Part shown: in pieces, positions 10,401 through 17,717 of the stretch
Numbering within the stretch: the first letter of the stretch is position 1
How the letters are laid out: every line of letters begins with the position of its first letter
Assembly (NCBI GenBank): GCA_963709775.1
Contig: CAVPXS010000017.1
Coordinates: 124,001 to 188,000 of the forward strand
Direction of reading: 5' to 3'
DNA length: 64,000 bases
DNA from: Salinimicrobium sp963709775
Lineage (GTDB): Bacteria > Bacteroidota > Bacteroidia > Flavobacteriales > Flavobacteriaceae
The notes under the pieces: generated by a model
Databases searched by the model: none
What the model was told of the DNA's origin: nothing
Seen by the model: only the letters and a program-made list of their open reading frames with translations
Program-made: the position numbers and the translations under genes

Positions 10401-11079
10401 CCGATTGTGGGGCGAACTGCTCCACTCTTGGCCCCTTTACAAAGGCCACGTTATCTTTATAAGCCGAAACTATGTCATTCGGATTTTCTTCAGAAGTCTT
10501 TCTTATCAGTTTAAAGAGGGAAACCGGCTTGGCTTTTCCATCTATTTCGAAGGTGCCGTTAAAGATCTTGTGGCGGCAGTGTTCAGAATTTACCTGGGAG
10601 AAACCAAAAACTTCAGAATCGGTTAGTTTGCGGCCAATCCTTTCTGAAAGCTTTTCCAGGTATTCAACTTCCTCTTCATTAAGAGCCAGCCCTTCTTTGT
10701 TGTTGTAAGCTGCAATATTTTCTACTTCGCGAACAGGTTCGGGTTCTATGTTGATCGTGAAAATATCCTGGTCCAGCCCATTGTACTTTTGAGAAAGCAT
10801 GGGATCAAAATCGTGGTAATTTTCGTCAACTTTATAGAACTCTTCGATCCTGCGGATGCCTTCGATTCCCATGTTTTGGGTGATCTCCACCGCATTTGTA
10901 CTCCAGGGAGTGATCATGGCGGCACGGGGACCAACAAAAAAATCTGCCAGGGCAGATTTTTCTAAATATTGAGCGTTTCCAAAAAGCCAGTCTAATTTTG
11001 CAATGTTTTCGGCCGAAAGTGCCTTATGCGTGTCAACCGCATAGACCTTGTTTGGACGATTTCCGAAGAATAAGATCAT
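7420..11079 (-). CDS. purL: Phosphoribosylformylglycinamidine synthase (long, single-chain PurL)
   Basis: A 1219-residue single-chain FGAM synthase, fourth step of purine synthesis: FGAR + glutamine + ATP to FGAM. In order it has an N-terminal PurS-like domain, a linker (DSEVFGFSQVNSEHCRHK), two PurM-like ATP-binding halves (SLKAETHNFPTTVEPFNGAATGSGG in pieces) and a C-terminal glutamine amidotransferase with the nucleophile Cys at about 1068 (LGVCNGCQ) and the His in MMPHLERS. Length is slightly shorter than the 1295-residue E. coli enzyme, as normal for Bacteroidota. It is alone on its strand; the upstream gap carries repeat DNA. Confidence 0.97.
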   Translation of the reverse strand: MILFFGNRPNKVYAVDTHKALSAENIAKLDWLFGNAQYLEKSALADFFVGPRAAMITPWSTNAVEITQNMGIEGIRRIEEFYKVDENYHDFDPMLSQKYNGLDQDIFTINIEPEPVREVENIAAYNNKEGLALNEEEVEYLEKLSERIGRKLTDSEVFGFSQVNSEHCRHKIFNGTFEIDGKAKPVSLFKLIRKTSEENPNDIVSAYKDNVAFVKGPRVEQFAPQSADKPDYYKKKDFDSVISLKAETHNFPTTVEPFNGAATGSGGEIRDRLAGGKGSLPLAGTAVYMTSYSRLEENRPWEDAFPARPWLYQTPMDILIKASNGASDFGNKFGQPLIAGSVLTFEHSENRRALGYDKVIMMAGGIGYGKADQAIKGAPKKGDQIVVLGGENYRIGMGGAAVSSADTGEFSSGIELNAIQRSNPEMQKRAANTIRAMVEADENPIVSIHDHGAGGHLNCLSELVEDTGGNIDLDKLPVGDPTLSAKEIIGNESQERMGLIISEKDLKQMQKIAERERTPLYSVGNVTEDRQFTFESKKTGAKPMDLALGDMFGSSPKMVMKDKTVDRKYADVEYRQEDLHSYLDRVLLLEAVGSKDWLTNKVDRCVTGRVAKQQTAGPLQLPLNNCGVMALDYKGKNGVATSIGHSPVSALIDPVAGSRNSIAEALTNIVWAPLEKGLKSISLSANWMWPCNNEGEDARLYEAVQGVSDFAISLGINVPTGKDSLSMKQRYEDGNVLAPGTVIISAAGHCDEITKVVEPVLQKDGGSIYYINFSQDTYKLGGSSFGQILNKVGAETPTIKDDKKFAAAFNAVQELIRKDLILAGHDVASGGLITTLLEMCFADVDLAAELNLSKLGEEDSVKLLFAENCGIVFQAKDKSVEAILKDQKVEFFKIGKATEGKTLKIKNGGENLKFDIPKLRNTWSRTSFLLDERQSGIDNATERYKNYANQPLHFRFPEGFSGKIPALKEGQRIKAAIIREKGSNSEREMAYAMDLAGFDVKDVHMTDLITGRENLEDIQFIAAVGGFSNSDVLGSAKGWAGAFLYNEKAKAALDNFFAREDTLSLGVCNGCQLFMELGLLHPDHEEKPKMLHNESHKFECNFTSMEIEKNDSVMMSTLSGSRLGIWAAHGEGKFSFPYEIERYNIIGKYGYETYPSNPNGSHYNTAMIVSDNGRHLAMMPHLERSTFPWNWAHYPKDREDEISPWIEAFVNARKWLEKR

Positions 11080-11170
11080 TCTGAGGGTTTTGTGTTGTTG
11101 AGGAGCAAATTTACATTTTTTGAAGGAACTCCTTCAGCCTCAAAACAAAAAGAAAGTAAAAAAAATACCT

Positions 11171-11191
11171 CTCAAAAATGGCATTTTTGAG
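11171..11191. repeat. Palindrome CTCAAAAATG-G-CATTTTTGAG
   Basis: A perfect 21-bp palindrome 90 bp upstream of purL, with the recurrent core AAAAATG-N-CATTTTT. Unlike the other intergenic copies it is at the start side of a gene, and its arms are not extended to a long terminator. Confidence 0.7.
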
Positions 11192-11384
11192 GTTGCTTGT
11201 TTTGTCGATTTTAAATTTGGGCTAAAGCCCTTGAACAGCCTGATCTTATCCTCCGCCTGAAGGCGGAGGCAATTCATCCATTTTTCTCCTCCTGAATTAA
11301 TTCTCCACCTAAAGGCGGCATTATGTCAGAATTTTAGATTTTAAATAGTGGCAAGAACAAAACTGGTTATAAAATAAATAAGCT

Positions 11385-11501
11385 GTCTCAAAGAAGTGTT
11401 TCGCGTCAACCTGAACTTGTTTCAGGTTCTATTTAGATCCTATGTTAGGTCGAAGGGATTCTGAAATAAATTCAGAATGACATTGTAATAGGTTTTGAGA
11501 C
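11385..11501. mobile_element. MITE-like 117-bp element with 8-bp terminal inverted repeats
   Basis: GTCTCAAA at 11385-11392 and its complement TTTGAGAC at 11494-11501 bound a segment with two internal hairpins, AACCTGAA/TTCAGGTT (11408-11428) and ATTCTGAA/TTCAGAAT (11458-11478). I recall similar dispersed elements from flavobacterial genomes, but a genome search is needed to prove mobility. Confidence 0.45.
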
Positions 11502-11549
11502 GCAGAAATCAAGGATTTTCTGGAACAGTAGGCATTTTCCAAATAAAAA

Positions 11550-11575
11550 TTGCCTCCGGATTTATCCGGAGGCAA
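11550..11575 (-). terminator. Intrinsic terminator of rsmB
   Basis: A perfect 12-bp stem TTGCCTCCGGAT / ATCCGGAGGCAA with a TT centre, followed on the minus strand by TTTTTATTT, 36 bp after the rsmB stop. Confidence 0.8.
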
Positions 11576-11610
11576 CAAAAGATATCTTGAAAAGGGCTTT
11601 AGCCCAAACC

Positions 11611-12825
11611 TTATTTTTTCTCGAGCAGCGCCATGTAGAAACCGTCAAAACCGGTTTCGCTGGAAAGGATCTTTTGCTCTTTTGCAAGGCTAAAATTCTT
11701 CCCTTCTTCGGAAGAAAGAAATTTTTTCACCTGCTCCTCATTTTCTGAAGGTAGCACAGAACAGGTGGCGTAAACCATCTTCCCGCCGTCTTTTACCATT
11801 TTTGAATACTGCTTCAGGATCTCTTCCTGAGTTTGTTTGATAGTTTCGATAAATTCCGGCTGCAGTTTCCATTTTGCATCGGGATTTCGGCTTAGAACTC
11901 CTAATCCGCTACAGGGAGCGTCGATAAGGACACGATCTGCAGTATTATAGAGTTTTTTTACCACTTTAGTGGAATCAATAGCGCGGGGTTCAATATTGTG
12001 AGCTCCCGCACGACGTGCGCGGCGTTTTAACTCTTTTAGCTTGTTTGCATATATATCTGTGGCAATTAATTGGCCCTTGTTTTCCATCAAGGCAGCAAGG
12101 TGTAGAGACTTACCTCCGGCACCGGCACAGGTATCTACTACTCTCATTCCCGGCTTGACTTCAAGGAATTCGGCTACCAGTTGGGAAGAGGCATCCTGTA
12201 CCTCAAAAAGACCATTTTTAAAGGCTTCAGTTTTAAAGACGTTTGTACGTTCCTTTAACTGCAAAGCATCGGGATAACCTTTTAAAAATTCGGTTTCAAT
12301 TCCCTCTTTTTGAAGCTCCTGTTGTAGCTTTTCTTTTGTCGCTTTAAGAGTGTTTGTCCTAAGAATTACTGGCGCCTGTTGGTTGAGGGCATGTATTTCC
12401 TTCTCCCATACTTCTTCTCCCAGTTCTTTTACACCTAGCTCATCCAGCCAGTCGGGCACAGATTCACGGAACTTTCTTATCTGGCTCAACTCATCAAATT
12501 TCCCTTTGATGCGGCGGGTGGGAACGGGTTCGATCTGTTTCCAGTCAGACGGAATTTCAATTCCTCTCAAGGTAGCCCAAACTGCGAACAGGCGAAAAAG
12601 GTTTTCTCTCGAATATGGAGCTTTTACTTCGGCAATTTCAGAATAAAGCCGTTTCCACCGAACAATGTCGTAAGTGGTTTCAGCTATAAAACTGCGGTCG
12701 CGGGAACCCCAGCGTTTATCACGTTTCAGGGTTTTTGCAATCACCTTATCGGCGTATCCTCCTTCATTAAATATTTCTCCCAGGGCATCCACTGTTGCGA
12801 ACACCAGGTTTCTGTATAAGCGCAT
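11611..12825 (-). CDS. RsmB-family 16S rRNA (cytosine-C5) methyltransferase
   Basis: A 404-residue NOL1/NOP2/Sun-type RNA m5C methyltransferase. The N-terminal NusB-like helical part spans roughly 1-140; the SAM-binding loop VDTCAGAGGKSLHLAALM is near 230, the motif IV cysteine is in DAPCSGLGVLSRNPD and the catalytic cysteine in VYATCSVLPSENEEQV. Relatives methylate C967 of 16S rRNA or another rRNA/tRNA cytosine; which base is not decided by sequence alone. It is a single gene transcribed away from the lipoprotein gene at 12901. Confidence 0.9.
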   Translation of the reverse strand: MRLYRNLVFATVDALGEIFNEGGYADKVIAKTLKRDKRWGSRDRSFIAETTYDIVRWKRLYSEIAEVKAPYSRENLFRLFAVWATLRGIEIPSDWKQIEPVPTRRIKGKFDELSQIRKFRESVPDWLDELGVKELGEEVWEKEIHALNQQAPVILRTNTLKATKEKLQQELQKEGIETEFLKGYPDALQLKERTNVFKTEAFKNGLFEVQDASSQLVAEFLEVKPGMRVVDTCAGAGGKSLHLAALMENKGQLIATDIYANKLKELKRRARRAGAHNIEPRAIDSTKVVKKLYNTADRVLIDAPCSGLGVLSRNPDAKWKLQPEFIETIKQTQEEILKQYSKMVKDGGKMVYATCSVLPSENEEQVKKFLSSEEGKNFSLAKEQKILSSETGFDGFYMALLEKK

Positions 12826-12900
12826 AAAATTTATTTAAAGCCGCAAAGGTAAGCTTTTTAAACTTCGGAAAAATCTATCTTTGAAGGCAAATTCCTATTC

Positions 12901-13941
12901 ATGAAGCGTCTGTTTTTTATACTCTTTTTAGCCATTGCCGCATGTAAATCTGAACCTGAACAGGTAGAAAGAAAGGTTTTTTCTGAAGTGGAAGTTGAGG
13001 TGCTCCTCGAAGATTCCATAAGTATAAGAGCAATTGAGATCATGGGAGAGGATTTGGCTTTTGCCGGTTCCAACGGCGCTTACGGAATTTATAATTCACA
13101 GCAGGACCAGGTGCGGGTAAGCCGGCAGCAATATGATTCTATTTATCCTGAATTTAGGGCTGTTGCAGGAACTTCTGAAGATTTCTTTATGCTAAGTGTG
13201 GCTAATCCTGCTTTGCTGTACAAAACCGGCGATAGCGGAGAAATGGAACTCGTGTATAAAGAGGAGGGGGAAAAGGTGTTTTACGACGCCATGACTTTTT
13301 GGAATGATAAAGAAGGAATTGCAATGGGCGATCCTGTGGAGAATTGCCTTTCGGTGATCATCACCCGCGATGGCGGAAAGAGCTGGAGCAAAATTTCCTG
13401 CGAACAATTTCCTGAAGCGGCAGATGGAGAAGCCGCTTTTGCTGCAAGTAATTCTAATATTGCCGTGGAAGGGGAGAAGGCATGGATACTTTCGGGAGGT
13501 GCACGATCTAGAGTTTTCTTTACTCCCGATAAAGGTAAAACCTGGGAAGTATTTGAAACTCCTTTGGTACAGGGAGAAAGTACTCAGGGAGGATATTCCA
13601 TGGATTTCTTTAACGAACAGCAGGGAATTATCATTGGCGGTGATTACACTGCTCCCCGGGAAAATAAAGCTAATAAAGCGGTTACTATGGATGGCGGAAA
13701 AACCTGGAACCTCATTGCCGAAGGCAAAGATCCGGGTTATAAGAGCAGTGTGCGCTATGTTCCCGGTGGGGAAGGAAAGGAAATTGTCGCTGTTGGTTTC
13801 ACGGGGATTTCTTATTCGGTAGATGCAGGGGAGAACTGGAAAGAACTTTCTTCAGAGGGTTTTTACACCATCAGGTTCCTCAATGACTCTGTAGCTTACG
13901 CGGCAGGGAAAAACAGGCTGGCAAAATTGAAATTCAAATAA
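12901..13941 (+). CDS. BNR/Asp-box repeat lipoprotein (YCF48-like beta propeller)
   Basis: A 346-residue lipoprotein; the lipobox is IAAC with Cys at residue 16. At least four Asp-box motifs are visible (DGGKSWSKI, DKGKTWEVF, DGGKTWNLI, DAGENWKEL), spaced as in the blades of a propeller related to photosystem II stability factor YCF48 and sialidases. No catalytic sialidase residues are evident. Flavobacteria often call this an oxidoreductase; nothing in the sequence supports that. It sits alone, with a -7-like TATCTTTG at 12876-12883. Confidence 0.8.
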   Translation: MKRLFFILFLAIAACKSEPEQVERKVFSEVEVEVLLEDSISIRAIEIMGEDLAFAGSNGAYGIYNSQQDQVRVSRQQYDSIYPEFRAVAGTSEDFFMLSVANPALLYKTGDSGEMELVYKEEGEKVFYDAMTFWNDKEGIAMGDPVENCLSVIITRDGGKSWSKISCEQFPEAADGEAAFAASNSNIAVEGEKAWILSGGARSRVFFTPDKGKTWEVFETPLVQGESTQGGYSMDFFNEQQGIIIGGDYTAPRENKANKAVTMDGGKTWNLIAEGKDPGYKSSVRYVPGGEGKEIVAVGFTGISYSVDAGENWKELSSEGFYTIRFLNDSVAYAAGKNRLAKLKFK

Positions 13942-13945
13942 AAAC

Positions 13946-13979
13946 AAATGATCCGGCGCTTTAAGCAACCGGATCATTT
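13946..13979. terminator. Bidirectional terminator between convergent genes
   Basis: AAATGATCCGG / CCGGATCATTT with a 12-nt loop lies just after the lipoprotein stop and before the end of the minus-strand sigma-factor operon. Confidence 0.75.
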
Positions 13980-14002
13980 CAACTAACCAACCAACCATTT
14001 AA

Positions 14003-14434
14003 TTATTTATTTGATTCCTTTCTTTCACGATATTCCCGCATCATTTTATGATTAAATTCATCTTCAACCTTTTTTAGCTGCATGATTCTGCGGGCGCTAA
14101 AGACCTTTTTTAAGTCGTTGTAATACTGTTTTTTCAGCAGGTAATCTTCCCGTTCAATTTCAACATATTCATTGAGTTTTGAATTCGCCTTTTCTTCACT
14201 AAGGCACTCAATATTTTCAACCTCGGCCCTTTCCCTGCGATAAAGGGCTCTTCTTTTTTCTTCAAATTCATTGTACACCGGCCAAAATTGCTGAGCTTCC
14301 TGGGCTGTCAAATTCAAACCATCTGTGATGAAGGCGGTTTTGAGAGCTCTAATTTTCTCGCGGTGTGCCTCCCTGTCCTGGGCATGGGCAAAAAACCCGG
14401 TAAACAAAAGGAGTATTATTAATTTCTTTTTCAT
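14003..14434 (-). CDS. Exported Spy/CpxP-like helical protein in a sigma-factor operon
   Basis: 143 residues with a signal peptide (LLLFTGFFAHAQ). The mature part is highly charged and helical, with the segment LTAQEAQQFWPVYNEFEEKRRAL typical of flavobacterial proteins often named sensor of ECF-type sigma factor, which recall the LTxxQ chaperones Spy/CpxP. The start chosen is the ATG at 14434, three bases after the preceding stop (TAGAATG); an in-frame ATG at 14467 would give a non-signal N-terminus. As third gene behind an ECF sigma factor and a membrane protein it may report envelope state to them; this is inference. Confidence 0.75.
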   Translation of the reverse strand: MKKKLIILLLFTGFFAHAQDREAHREKIRALKTAFITDGLNLTAQEAQQFWPVYNEFEEKRRALYRRERAEVENIECLSEEKANSKLNEYVEIEREDYLLKKQYYNDLKKVFSARRIMQLKKVEDEFNHKMMREYRERKESNK

Positions 14435-14435
14435 T

Positions 14436-14946
14436 CTAATCTTCATTAAGTAGGAGTGCCGGCTCATCGATATTTTCGGTTAAATATTCGAAAAGGGCTT
14501 CTTTATCAATATTAGGGTTTGCCGAAGCAGTTACTTCATATTCAGCATAAGGTGGCTGAGTTGGGTTTTCCATGTCCAGGGACTCTAAAAGGTAATTTTC
14601 AAGAGCTGTTATTTCAAGGTCTTCAAAACCTAATTCTCCATTGGTATTTATAACTAAAGAACTAAAGAAGATTGCGGCGACCGCTGCGACACCGGCCACA
14701 TAAGACCAGATTTTCCTGTTGAAAAGCGGAACAACTTTTCCTTCTTTCGGAGAGATTTTCAATCTTTTCAAAGACCCTGTCCCCAAGCTGTTCGAAATAA
14801 TTTTCGGGAACTTTAAAGGGGTTCTCTCCAAAGCTTTTCTCTTCTTCGGTTACGTGCGCCATCATTCGGGCTTCAAAGTCCTGGAAATAGCCTTCCGGAA
14901 CTTTAAATCCTCCTGTTTTGTCATATGGTAACCTGTTCTCTTTCAT
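14436..14946 (-). pseudogene. Putative anti-sigma-like membrane protein, frameshifted
   Basis: Two overlapping frames form one protein of about 169 residues. The N-terminal part has two copies of a short VPEGYF / VPENYF motif, the C-terminal part one membrane helix (YVAGVAAVAAIFFSSLVI) and an acidic tail. One extra A in the run at 14745-14747 breaks the frame; with two A's it reads LSEEGKVVPLFNRKIW. Position between an ECF sigma factor (32 bp upstream) and an exported protein suggests an anti-sigma or sigma-partner role, but no zinc-finger anti-sigma motif is seen. Confidence 0.7.
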
Positions 14947-14978
14947 TTGTTTATTTGACTGAATATTCCTCTTAAGGT

Positions 14979-15524
14979 TTAAATATTTTTTAAAAATTCT
15001 TCGATTTTTTTAGTAGCATGGTGGTAAGAGGCCTTCAGCGCGCCTTCAGACGTACCTAAGATATCAGAAATTTCTTTATACTTCAATTCCTGAAAGTATT
15101 TCATGTTAAAAACCTGTTGTTGTTTTTCCGGAAGTGTAGCTATGGCTTTTTGTAGCTTCAGCTGAATTTCATCTCCTTCAAAATAAACATCATTTTCAAG
15201 ATTGTCAATGATTTGTTGCTGCAGCTCTTCTGAACTTATTTTCTGCTTTTTTGCCCTGTTATTGAGGAAGGTGATAGCTTCATTTGTCGCGATACGGTAC
15301 ATCCATGAAAACAGCTGACTATCTCCTTTAAACTTCTCAATATTCCTGAAGATCTTGATAAAGGTATTTTGCAGGACATCATCGGCATCTTCGTGATTCT
15401 TTACAATATTGCGACACTGCCAGTAAAGTCGCTCCTGATATAATTCCAGCAATTCCCGGAATGCAGTATCCCTGGATTCGGGATCCTGGAGGCGGAGAAC
15501 TAATTTTTCTTCGGAAGAATTCAA
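14979..15524 (-). CDS. ECF-type RNA polymerase sigma factor
   Basis: A 181-residue sigma-70 family member with only regions 2 and 4. Region 2 is around residues 25-95 (HEDADDVLQNTFIKIF, then QLFSWMYRIATNEAITFLN) and region 4 around 125-175 (LPEKQQQVFNMKYFQELKYKEISDILG with the recognition helix SEGALKASYHHATKKI). It heads a three-gene operon with a membrane protein and a Spy-like protein, the usual flavobacterial envelope-stress arrangement. Confidence 0.93.
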   Translation of the reverse strand: MNSSEEKLVLRLQDPESRDTAFRELLELYQERLYWQCRNIVKNHEDADDVLQNTFIKIFRNIEKFKGDSQLFSWMYRIATNEAITFLNNRAKKQKISSEELQQQIIDNLENDVYFEGDEIQLKLQKAIATLPEKQQQVFNMKYFQELKYKEISDILGTSEGALKASYHHATKKIEEFLKNI

Positions 15525-15699
15525 TCGATGCCGGAATTATTTGAGGGGTTAAAGATAGGAGGAAATCCTTTAAGATTATAAACGCAGCAATTGCTGTTTC
15601 TTCTCTGAAATCATCGATGAAATACACATAATTTAGATAAAATACACAAATTATTTTTTTGTGTTTATTTTTGTAGTATATTCACATTGTGAAAAAGTA

Positions 15700-15798
15700 A
15701 TCTTTTTTGCTCCAATTGCTGGAGATTCTTTCGCCACATACCCCCATAGTGGTGCAGAGATTATGAAAAATGGATGAACCTACTTCATCCATTTTTTT
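15700..15798 (+). ncRNA. Candidate structured small RNA with its own terminator
   Basis: In the 358-bp gap between the sigma factor and the ABC exporter three hairpins follow each other: CTCCA-loop-TGGAG (710-724 of 15 kb), CGCCAC-11-nt loop-GTGGTG (15732-15754, one G-T pair, loop with CCCCC) and a perfect 13-bp stem with 5-nt loop and seven T's (15766-15798), a strong plus-strand terminator. No plus-strand gene exists upstream to use it, as the sigma gene is transcribed the other way. No clean promoter was found (only TAATCTTTT near 15698). It could also be a second terminator for the exporter. Confidence 0.35.
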
Positions 15799-15818
15799 CT
15801 CCTTTTGTTTACCTACAA

Positions 15819-15863
15819 AAAAAATAAGGTTCCAAAAATGACATTTTTGGAACCTTATTTTTT
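15819..15863. terminator. Terminator of the ABC exporter gene, 45-bp perfect palindrome
   Basis: Arms of 22 nt around the central base 15841, with the recurrent core AAAAATG-A-CATTTTT and gene-specific outer arms (AAGGTTCC / GGAACCTT). It lies 20 bp after the exporter stop. Confidence 0.85.
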
Positions 15864-15882
15864 AACTTTTTTTGGGAATTTA

Positions 15883-17707
15883 CTACTCGAAAGACTGCAT
15901 CTCTACCAGTTTTTGATAAACAGATTTTTTCGCCAGCAGTTCGTCGTGTTTTCCCTGTTCCACAATTTCTCCTTTTTGCATAACCACAATTTGGTCGGCA
16001 TTTTGAATGGTCGAAAGTCGGTGGGCGATCACAATTGAAGTTCTGTTCTTCATCATGTTCTCGAGGGCCTTTTGTACCAGCCTTTCACTTTCGGTGTCAA
16101 GCGCCGAAGTTGCCTCATCAAGGATCATGATTGGCGGATTTTTTAGAACGGCCCGTGCAATGGAAAGACGCTGCTTTTGTCCACCGCTAAGTTTATTTCC
16201 GCTATCACCAATGTTAGTGTCCAGGCCATGCGGAAGGTCTTTTACGAATTCCCAGGCATTTGCGATCTTTAAAGCATCTATAATTTCTTCATCGGTTGAA
16301 TTGTCTTTTCCAAGACCTACATTATTCCTGATCGTGTCGTTGAAGAGAATGGAATCCTGGGTAACGAGTCCCATTAAATTCCGAAGGGATTTTTTGGTTA
16401 TGTTCCTAATATCAATTCCGTCGATCTTTATTGCACCTTCGTTGACATCATAGAACCGGGTCACCAGGTTGGCAATGGTTGACTTTCCACTTCCAGATTG
16501 TCCTACCAGGGCAACGGTGGAACCTTTAGGAACCGCAATACTAAAATTCTTCAGGACATTTTCTTCTTCGTATCTAAAAGAGATATTTTCTATTTCAATT
16601 ACCTCTTCAAAATCAGATTTTTCAACTGCATTTTTGGCATCTGTAATATTGCTTTCTTTATCTAGCACCTGGAAGATCCTTTCGGCAGCTGCATCTCCTT
16701 TTTTCACGCTGTAGGTTGCCTTGCTTATTTGCTTTGCCGGTGTAAGAATATTATAAGCAAGCCCCATGAAAGCAATAAAAGTAGCTCCATCAAGAGTGCC
16801 TTCTACCAATACCATATTTCCTCCATACCACAGGATGATCACGATCACAAAGATCCCCAGGAATTCACTGGTAGGCGAGGCGAGGTTTTGCCGGTTGATA
16901 AGACTGTCCAGGATTTTCTTTAATCTATTAGTGGACTCATGAAACTTGTTCCTGAACTTATCTTCGGCATTAAATCCTTTCACGATCTTAAGGCTGGATA
17001 GAGTTTCTTCCACGAGCGACAGGAAATGTCCATTCTCCTCCTGAGCCTGATTTGATTTGCTCTTCAGCTTTTTCCCAATAGCCGAAATAATAAATCCTGA
17101 AATAGGTAGAAAAATAAAAACGAAGATCGTGAGGGAGGGGCTCATGATAAGCATGGCCGTAATCGTAAAGATGATCGTAAGAGGTTCGCGAACGATCAAT
17201 TCCAGAATTGATAGAAAAGAAGTCTGCACCTCATTCACATCGGCTGTAATTCGGGAAATGGTGTCTCCTTTTCGTTTTTCAGAAAAATAGGAAACCGGTA
17301 AGGCGAGGATCTTATCGTAAATAGCATTCCGCACATCCCGCAGCACTCCATTCCGTAGAAAGGTGATGAAGAAGGCAGCCATGTATCCAAAAAGGTTTTT
17401 TAGAAAGAAAAGAATCACCACAATTCCGCAGACAAAAAGGAGCGCAGTAACTTCATCTTCATTGACACGGCGGGTGACTTCATAGTTGAAAGATCCTACT
17501 ACATAATCTTTTATGCTGCTTAAACCTGCCCATTTTGGTTCGACAGCAACTCTTTTAGTCTTGTCGAACAGGATCTGGATCACGGGAATAAGCGCCAGGA
17601 AAGGATAGGGTGCTGAAAAGAGCGTAAAAAACATTACAAATAATATTGAGGATCGCGAACCTCTTGTAGGGGATCGCGAACCTCATAATCTTCTTAAAGT
17701 AATTCAT
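15883..17707 (-). CDS. ABC exporter, MsbA/lipid-flippase type (frameshift near N-terminus)
   Basis: A half-size ABC exporter of about 607 residues: six membrane helices followed by one nucleotide-binding domain with Walker A GQSGSGKST, signature LSGGQKQRLSIARA, Walker B IMILDEATSALD and the H-loop IAHRLS. It likely flips lipids or other hydrophobic molecules. The intact frame runs from 17634, but its first codons are not the true start: the natural beginning MNYFKKIMRFAIPYKRF starts at ATG 17707 in another frame, and one extra base at about 17598 (TTTCCTGG) separates them. The start is 10 bp after the phosphoglucomutase stop, so both form an operon. Confidence 0.88.
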
Positions 17708-17717
17708 GCAGGGTGGC

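Larger units (their letters stand above)
11216..11608. repeat. Composite repeat region bounded by 17-bp inverted repeats (purL-rsmB gap)
   Basis: The 531-bp gap between purL and rsmB contains no gene. A 17-bp sequence reading TTTGGGCTAAAGCCCTT at 11216-11232 returns in perfect inverted orientation at 11592-11608, ending three bases before the rsmB stop codon. Inside are a 9-bp-stem hairpin CCTCCGCCT-GA-AGGCGGAGG (11250-11269), a 117-bp element with its own terminal repeats and the rsmB terminator. The structure resembles non-autonomous REP/MITE-like DNA of flavobacteria; no transposase is present. Confidence 0.6.

Noticed and set aside
17650..17684. 14-bp direct repeat GGATCGCGAACCTC, two copies 21 bp apart
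   Set aside because: It lies in the N-terminus of the ABC exporter and simply codes for RFAIPYKRFAIL in frame; no array and no spacer pattern, so not a CRISPR or binding-site repeat.
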